Assembly: GCA_937135955.1 (NCBI GenBank)
Contig: CAKZOB010000019.1
Location: forward strand, 1 to 64,000
Reading direction: 5' to 3'
Source: an uncultured Anaerolineales bacterium
GTDB taxonomy: Bacteria > Chloroflexota > Anaerolineae > Aggregatilineales > Aggregatilineaceae
DNA length: 64,000 nucleotides
Shown one piece after another: positions 59,151-64,000 of the stretch (position 1 is its first letter; every line of letters starts with the position of its first letter). The position numbers and the translations under genes are program-made. A model generated the notes under the pieces. It saw only the letters and a list, made by a program, of their open reading frames with translations. It was not told where the DNA came from and did no database searches.

Positions 59151-59181
59151 ATTATAGATCACAAAGGCGAGCACAGGACAA
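59151..59181 (-). promoter_or_regulatory. Promoter of the glycoside hydrolase gene, possibly leaderless
   Basis: Minus strand: TTGTCC (59176-59181), 19-base spacer, perfect TATAAT (59151-59156). Transcription would begin at about 59143-59145, at the second ATG, so the mRNA may have no leader. Confidence 0.5.
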
Positions 59182-59210
59182 TGTCGTACGTCTGGCCTGT
59201 GTCTGGCCGG

Positions 59211-59561
59211 GGGGTGCATTTCAGTTGATTTCTGCAACCGTTCTCTGAGGTGAACTGTTGTGAGATGCCCCCTCAAACTGAGTGCGAGCAAAGATTCTCA
59301 GCGATTTGCTCGGTGCGGAGGCGTTTACCTCACCCTCCCTCGGCACTGGCGCGCCTCGCGCCCCCTCCCCGCGTCGGGGAGGGGGCAAGCCGAGCGAAGC
59401 GAGGCTGGAGGTGAGGTCAACCACAGCGCGGCACACGGCCTGTCACAGTTCGCGCGCACCTCTCAAATGGGGTGCATTTCAGTTGAGTTCACAAGATCCG
59501 ACAAACCTGAAGAGGTCTGATGCTTTATCAACCGACCGTGAGCTTTCGTGAAATGCACCCC
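59211..59561. repeat. MITE-like element, family B (351 bp) with target duplication
   Basis: It begins GGGGTGCATTTCA and ends TGAAATGCACCCC, perfect 13-bp terminal inverted repeats. It is flanked by exact 7-bp direct repeats TGGCCGG (59204-59210 and 59562-59568), the footprint of transposition. The interior matches the copy at 52530-52877 and adds a CCCCTCCCCGC / GCGGGGAGGGG-type hairpin near 59370-59390. It is non-coding. It occupies most of the 59157-59680 gap. Confidence 0.85.
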
Positions 59562-59575
59562 TGGCCGGCTGCCCG

Positions 59576-59604
59576 CCGACAAATACGCCGTTTCGCGGTA
59601 TGAT
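59576..59604 (+). promoter_or_regulatory. Promoter of the polyprenol-phosphate mannosyltransferase gene
   Basis: CCGACA (59576-59581, 4 of 6), 17-base spacer, TATGAT (59599-59604). The leader is about 70 bases. The promoter lies just outside the MITE, with its -35 box 14 bases beyond the element end. Confidence 0.5.
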
Positions 59605-59680
59605 TGGGGGCGGCGGGTAACCCTGCCCCGGAGAAAGGATCGAGCATATCTCCGGCACACCACGGTGTGGAGAAAACGGT

Positions 59681-60442
59681 ATGAAGCTGATGGTGGTGCT
59701 GCCGACCTATAACGAGGCAGAAAACCTGGAGACGATGGTCGAACGGCTGCTGGCGCTGGAATTGCCAGTGGAACTGTCTGTGCTGGTGGTGGACGACAAT
59801 TCGCCCGATGGCACGGGGCAGATCGCCGATGCGCTGGCCGCGCGCTATCCGGGGCGGGTGGAAGTGCTGCACCGCAAGGCCAAGCGCGGCCTGGGAACGG
59901 CCTACATCGAGGGCTTTCGCGTGGCCTTCGAGCGGGGCGCGGACTACATCCTGCAGATGGATTGTGACTTCTCACACGATCCCAAATATATCCCGGCCAT
60001 GGTAGCCGAGATGCAGACCTGTGGTTGCGATATTGTCGTCGGCTCGCGCTACACCAAAGGTGGCAGCGTAGACGAGACATGGGGGATCGGGCGTAAGCTG
60101 CTAAGCTGGTGGGCCAACAGCGTCTATGTCAACCTGATTCTGCGCACCGGCACCAAAGACGCGACTGGCGGCTTCCGGCTCTGGCGGGCCGAAGTGCTCA
60201 AGGGCATTGATCTGGATCGCATCCGGTCGAGCGGCTACGTGTTCCAGGTGGAGACGATCTACGTGGCCGAAAAACTGGGCTACCGTACTGCCGAAGTGCC
60301 CATCTACTTCGCCGACCGCAAGCGGGGCCGCTCCAAGATGAGCTTCAGGGTGCAGAGCGAAGCGGCGTTGCGCGTATGGCAGGTGTGGTGGCGTCACCGG
60401 CACCTGACGCCCAAAGACCGGCTACCGGTCTCTGCCTCGTGA
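59681..60442 (+). CDS. Polyprenol monophosphomannose synthase (DPM1-like GT2)
   Basis: A 253-residue cytoplasmic GT-A enzyme that transfers mannose (or another hexose) from a nucleotide donor to a polyprenyl phosphate. It has VVLPTYNEAENLETMV at the start, VVDDNSPDGTG near residue 36, KRGLGTAYIEGFRVAFERGAD near 67, QMDCDFSHDP (DxD-like) near 90, GSRYTKGGSV, and GYVFQVETIY with KRGRSKMS near the end. It lacks the C-terminal membrane domain of some relatives. The lipid-linked sugar could be used by membrane glycosyltransferases. The YfhO-flippase fusion gene follows after 24 bases. Confidence 0.9.
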   Translation: MKLMVVLPTYNEAENLETMVERLLALELPVELSVLVVDDNSPDGTGQIADALAARYPGRVEVLHRKAKRGLGTAYIEGFRVAFERGADYILQMDCDFSHDPKYIPAMVAEMQTCGCDIVVGSRYTKGGSVDETWGIGRKLLSWWANSVYVNLILRTGTKDATGGFRLWRAEVLKGIDLDRIRSSGYVFQVETIYVAEKLGYRTAEVPIYFADRKRGRSKMSFRVQSEAALRVWQVWWRHRHLTPKDRLPVSAS

Positions 60443-60466
60443 TCGGCGGCGTTGTAGTTGCCTGGG

Positions 60467-63400
60467 ATGACGATGCTGCGTAGAGTCCTCCCCGATGGGC
60501 TGATTGTGGCAGGGCTGTTGCTTCTGCCACTCTTGTTTTTCGCGCCGGTCACGCTGGGCGACCGCACACTGATCCCTGCCGACAACCTCTACCAGTACGA
60601 ACCCTGGCGCAGCGCCCGCGAGACCGTCGGCGTGCCGGAGATTCCCCACAACGCGCTACTTTCCGACCTGGTGCTGCAGAACTATCAGTGGAAGACGTTC
60701 CTGCGGCGCACCCTGTCCGAAGGTGTGATTCCCCTGTGGCAGCCCAATCAGTTCGCCGGAACGCCCTTCCTGGCGGCGGGGCAACACGGCGCGCTGTACC
60801 CCTTCAGCATCCTGTACTATGTCCTGCCCCTGCCGCGCGCCTACGGCTGGTTCACGGTGAGTCAACTCTGGCTGGCGGGCGCGCTGATGTACGCCTTTGC
60901 CCGTGGACTGCGCCTCAGTCGGGCGGCGGGCGCGGTGGCGGGCGTGGCCTATCAGTTCAGCGCGTTTTTCATCGTCAGCGCTGTGTTCCCCATGATGATC
61001 TCCGGCGCGGCCTGGTTGCCGTTGTTGCTGCTGATGATCGAATTCGTCATCGAGCAGCGACCGTTGCGCGGCGACCGTCCGGCGACCGTTCCCTGGATCG
61101 CGCTCGGCGCGCTGGCGTTGATGATGAATATCTTCGCCGGGCACGTGGAGATCACCTACTATACACTGATCGTCATGGCCTTCTACGCAGCGGCGCGCCT
61201 GCTGGGGCTGTGGTGGGGCGACCGCGCCGCCTGGCGACGGCTACTGCGCCCCGCTGGGGCGCTGTTGCTGATGGTCGCGCTGGGGATCGGGCTGGGCGCG
61301 GCACAGTTCCTGCCGCTGTACGAACTGGGCACGCGCAACTTCCGCGAGGCGGCGGCCAGTTTCGAGCAGGTGCGCGGCTACGCCTTTCCCGCGCGGCACG
61401 TCCTCAAGTTCCTGATGCCGAATGCCTATGGCAACCCGGCGCAGCACAGTTACCGCGATGTCTTCACCTGGGAGATGGTCGCGCAGGACTGGCAACGCCC
61501 CTGCGCAGAGTGCGCGAACGGCTTCGCCCGCGTGACCGATACGGATTTCGGCATCAAGAACTACGTAGAGGGCGGGGCGTATGTCGGCATCCTGACGCTG
61601 GTGCTGGCGGCGGTGGGCTTGCTGGCCCATGGTCACGCGACTGCCCAGGGAAATGCGGGCGCAGGGCGGGGGCGCACCCCTCAGCGCCTGATCCTGGGCG
61701 CGCTGGCGCTGGTCTCGCTGACCTTTGCCTTTGGCCTGCCGACCTACGCGCTGCTGTACTACGCTTTTCCCAACATCAATCAGTTGCATACGCCGTTCCG
61801 CTGGGTGTGGCCGTTCACCTTCTGCACGGCGGCGCTGGCGGGGTTCGGCGTGGACGCGCTGCAGCAGGCGACGGCAGAACGCCTCCGCTGGGTGAAGTGG
61901 CTGGGCGGCGGGCTGATCGCGCTCGGCGCGGCGATTGTCGGTGGCCTGCTGCTTTCCCGCGCTGCCTATGATACCGTCGCCCCACTTGTGGAGCGCCTGT
62001 ATACAGGGCTGGCGAAGGCCGATCAGGCGTTCCCCGACGCGCGGGCGTTCTACAGCTACGAATTTTGGAACGTTCTGTGGCTGGGGGTGTTCGTCGGCGC
62101 GGCGGGCGTCGTGGTATGGCTGAGCAGCAGCAAAGCGCGTCTGCCGCGACAGTTGGGCGGCGCTCCGCTGGGGGGCGCGCTGGCGGTGAGCGTCGTCGCG
62201 CTCGATCTGATGATCGCAGGTTGGGGCTTCAACCCGTCTGCTGATCCGGCCTGGCTGGACTACACGCCGGATGCGATCCGCTGGTTGCAGGAGCGGCAGG
62301 CGGAGGAAGGGCCGTTCCGCTACACCACGATCAATTTTGGCGAGAATCCGCTGCATGCCAACAGCACCTGGCGCTACGACCTGCACGACGCGCGCGGCTA
62401 CGACAGCATGATCCCGCGGCAGTACGCCCAGTATATGGCGCTGATCGCGCCGCAGGGCGGGTTACTGCACAACCGTATTGATCCCATTGCCTGGGACAAT
62501 GTGGAGGCGCTGGCTTCGCCGCTGCTGGATTTGCTCAACGTGCGCTACATGGTCACAGACTGGCTCGTTGCCGACGCTGAGGCGCTCGGTCTGCGCGAGG
62601 TCTACACCGATGCGGCGGTGCGCATTTACGAGAACATAGATGCCCTGCCGCGCGCCTACCTGCTGCCCTATTACGATCTCACCGAGCCGCTGTGCGGCGC
62701 TGCGCCCGACGACTTTGCCACGATCGTCCGCAGCCCGGATTTCGTCGCCGACCCGCGCCGCGTGGTGATCCAGGACTTCAGTGGCGCGGATTCGTGCGAC
62801 CTGGTCTATCACTGGCCGACACCAGCGCACGAAGCCGATCCAGTGCCCGCGAAGATCGTTTCCTACGGTGCTATCGAGGTGATAGTCGAAGCCGAGGTCA
62901 GCGCGGAGTCGTGGCTGGTGCTGGCCGACAGCTACTACCCCGGCTGGAAGGCATTCATCCGTCCGCAGGGGAGCGGCGAAGTTCAGGAGCAGGAGACGCC
63001 CCTTTACCTGGTCAACGGCAACTTCCGCGGGGTGCGCCTGTCCCCTGGTGTGTGGACGGTGCGCTTCCGCTACAGCCCGCCGAGCTTTCAGGTTGGTGCG
63101 TTCCTTTCTTTCCTCAGCGGGATGCTGATCATCTTCATGCTGATGCTGTGGCTGTGGCGGCGGGTCTATCGCGCCGAGGACGAAGCGGACAGCGCCCGGC
63201 GCATCGCCAAGAACAGCCTGGCCCCTATCGTGCTCAATCTGTTCAACCGCGCCATAGACTTCGCCTTCGCTTTCGTCATGCTGCGCATCCTGGGGCCGGC
63301 GAACGCGGGTATCTACTATTACGCCATCGTCATCTTCGGCTGGTTCGACATCCTCACCAACTTCGGCCTCAACACGCTATTGACGCGCGAAGTGGCCCGC

Positions 63401-64000
63401 GACCGGAGCGCAGCAGCGCGTTACCTGTTCAACAGCACGGCGTTGCGGCTGGCGCTGTCGGCGTTGGGAGTTCCGTTGTTGTTGGGCTTCCTGGCTGTCC
63501 GTCAGGCGACCGTCAGCCCTGCGCTGGAGGGGCAGGCCATTGCCGCGATCGTGCTGCTGTATCTTGGCCTGCTACCGAACAGCATCAGCACCGGCCTGAC
63601 GGCGCTGTTCTACGCCTTCGAGAAGGCCGAGTATCCGGCGGCGATCACGACGGTGAGCACCATTGTCAAGGTGACGCTGGGGCTGGGCACGTTGCTGCTC
63701 GGCTGGGGCGTGGTAGGGCTGGCCGGTGGCGCGGTGATCACTAATCTGGTCACGCTGACGGTGCTGGGCTGGCTGGCCCGTCCGCTGGCGGGTGGCGTCT
63801 TCGCCGAGCGGCTCGACCGTCCCCTGCTGCGGCAGATGGTCGGCGAAAGCTGGCCGCTGATGATCAATCATCTGCTGGCGACGGTCTTCTTCAAGATTGA
63901 CATCGTGCTGATGGAGGCGATCAACGGCAACACCGTCGTCGGGCAGTATTCGACAGCCTACAAGTGGCTCGACGCGCTGAACATTATCCCCGCCTTCCTC
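60467..64000 (+). CDS. YfhO-like membrane protein fused to a polysaccharide flippase (partial, runs off the window)
   Basis: One uninterrupted frame of at least 1178 codons; I read it through from 61082 to 63200 without a stop. Residues 1 to about 900 resemble YfhO-type multi-membrane proteins: GDRTLIPADNLYQYEPWR, IPLWQPNQFAGTPFLAAGQH, many helices, then the C-terminal hallmarks LNVRYMVTDW, ADSYYPGWKAF and VRFRYSPPSFQVGAFLSF. After RRVYRAEDEADSA a second protein begins near residue 908: RIAKNSLAPIVLNLFNRAID, FGLNTLLTREVARD, SWPLMINHLL, as in Wzx/MVF-type flippases. YfhO proteins are thought to be glycosyltransferase-like; flippases move lipid-linked glycans. The 3' end is outside the window. 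ATG at 60473 is an alternative start. Confidence 0.8.
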   Translation, partial: MTMLRRVLPDGLIVAGLLLLPLLFFAPVTLGDRTLIPADNLYQYEPWRSARETVGVPEIPHNALLSDLVLQNYQWKTFLRRTLSEGVIPLWQPNQFAGTPFLAAGQHGALYPFSILYYVLPLPRAYGWFTVSQLWLAGALMYAFARGLRLSRAAGAVAGVAYQFSAFFIVSAVFPMMISGAAWLPLLLLMIEFVIEQRPLRGDRPATVPWIALGALALMMNIFAGHVEITYYTLIVMAFYAAARLLGLWWGDRAAWRRLLRPAGALLLMVALGIGLGAAQFLPLYELGTRNFREAAASFEQVRGYAFPARHVLKFLMPNAYGNPAQHSYRDVFTWEMVAQDWQRPCAECANGFARVTDTDFGIKNYVEGGAYVGILTLVLAAVGLLAHGHATAQGNAGAGRGRTPQRLILGALALVSLTFAFGLPTYALLYYAFPNINQLHTPFRWVWPFTFCTAALAGFGVDALQQATAERLRWVKWLGGGLIALGAAIVGGLLLSRAAYDTVAPLVERLYTGLAKADQAFPDARAFYSYEFWNVLWLGVFVGAAGVVVWLSSSKARLPRQLGGAPLGGALAVSVVALDLMIAGWGFNPSADPAWLDYTPDAIRWLQERQAEEGPFRYTTINFGENPLHANSTWRYDLHDARGYDSMIPRQYAQYMALIAPQGGLLHNRIDPIAWDNVEALASPLLDLLNVRYMVTDWLVADAEALGLREVYTDAAVRIYENIDALPRAYLLPYYDLTEPLCGAAPDDFATIVRSPDFVADPRRVVIQDFSGADSCDLVYHWPTPAHEADPVPAKIVSYGAIEVIVEAEVSAESWLVLADSYYPGWKAFIRPQGSGEVQEQETPLYLVNGNFRGVRLSPGVWTVRFRYSPPSFQVGAFLSFLSGMLIIFMLMLWLWRRVYRAEDEADSARRIAKNSLAPIVLNLFNRAIDFAFAFVMLRILGPANAGIYYYAIVIFGWFDILTNFGLNTLLTREVARDRSAAARYLFNSTALRLALSALGVPLLLGFLAVRQATVSPALEGQAIAAIVLLYLGLLPNSISTGLTALFYAFEKAEYPAAITTVSTIVKVTLGLGTLLLGWGVVGLAGGAVITNLVTLTVLGWLARPLAGGVFAERLDRPLLRQMVGESWPLMINHLLATVFFKIDIVLMEAINGNTVVGQYSTAYKWLDALNIIPAFL

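Noticed and set aside
60688-63744. Long plus-strand open frames (60688-61971 and 62692-63744) in a second frame
   Set aside because: Their translations are Arg/Gly-rich and without domains, whereas the other frame, open from 60467 to the end, has clear YfhO and flippase motifs.
1-64000. CRISPR arrays, rRNA, tRNA and riboswitches
   Set aside because: No regularly spaced identical repeats, no tRNA T-loop-like sequences in cloverleaf context and no rRNA-like sequence were seen; no known riboswitch core was recognised, but structured RNAs can be missed by eye.

Overview
The window looks like a GC-rich bacterial chromosome, most probably an uncultured or thermophilic Chloroflexota (Anaerolineae-like). 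The clues are the mixture of ROK-regulated sugar ABC transporters with UgpC/MalK-type ATPases, actinobacterial-type xylose isomerase, YfhO-like giant membrane proteins, many genes starting with GTG, and short palindromic dispersed repeats between genes. This placement is an inference from gene content. No rRNA, tRNA, CRISPR array or prophage was seen.

Layout. 1-128 holds what resembles the right end of an IS200/IS605-type element. 129-4852 (minus) carries a 2H phosphoesterase, a galactokinase-like GHMP kinase, a helicase-associated-domain protein and a P1/DmpA peptidase. 4911-7007 carries CoA biosynthesis genes (coaX, coaBC) in convergent orientation. 7086-7602 is a HicAB toxin-antitoxin locus whose toxin is frameshifted. 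7849-11058 encodes EtfA, EtfB and an acyl-CoA dehydrogenase. 11234-14795 (minus) is a compact probable amino-sugar unit (PIG-L deacetylase, ROK kinase, SIS isomerase/deaminase) that diverges from a ROK repressor at 15004; the two promoters overlap and share an operator. 16190-18921 holds an MDR dehydrogenase and a BcsA-like glycosyltransferase. 19471-23444 holds a REC-ATPase protein, a multi-PAS/GAF sensor kinase and a VanZ-like protein.

The centrepiece is a sugar (xylose-type) locus from 23530 to 40426: ROK regulator, two nearly identical solute-binding proteins, two permeases, two ATPases, a D-tagatose-3-epimerase-like isomerase, two Gfo/Idh/MocA oxidoreductases, a membrane protein, a second TIM-barrel isomerase, xylA and xylB. 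All genes are on the plus strand, and hairpins between several of them probably set unequal expression. The ROK genes at 15004 and 23679 are preceded by operators of the same design (two 10-bp half-sites, 7-bp spacer, identical right half), so the two sugar regulons may cross-talk.

Downstream are an orphan corrinoid protein, an aldo/keto reductase, a xylose-isomerase paralogue, a thiamine-binding protein, argH (40450-45294), two glycosyltransferases, a MocR-type regulator that may be PdxR, an alpha/beta hydrolase and pdxS. pdxT lies on the other strand about 0.9 kb beyond pdxS, separated by a decayed VapBC-type locus and a MITE-like repeat. The right end (53716-64000) carries a rhomboid protease, a TPR membrane protein, a LysM/M23 peptidase, a secreted glycoside hydrolase, a polyprenol-phosphate mannosyltransferase and an in-frame fusion of a YfhO-like protein to a polysaccharide flippase that runs off the window. 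Two families of short TIR-bearing repeats are scattered through the window; two copies of one family have recognisable 7-bp target duplications.
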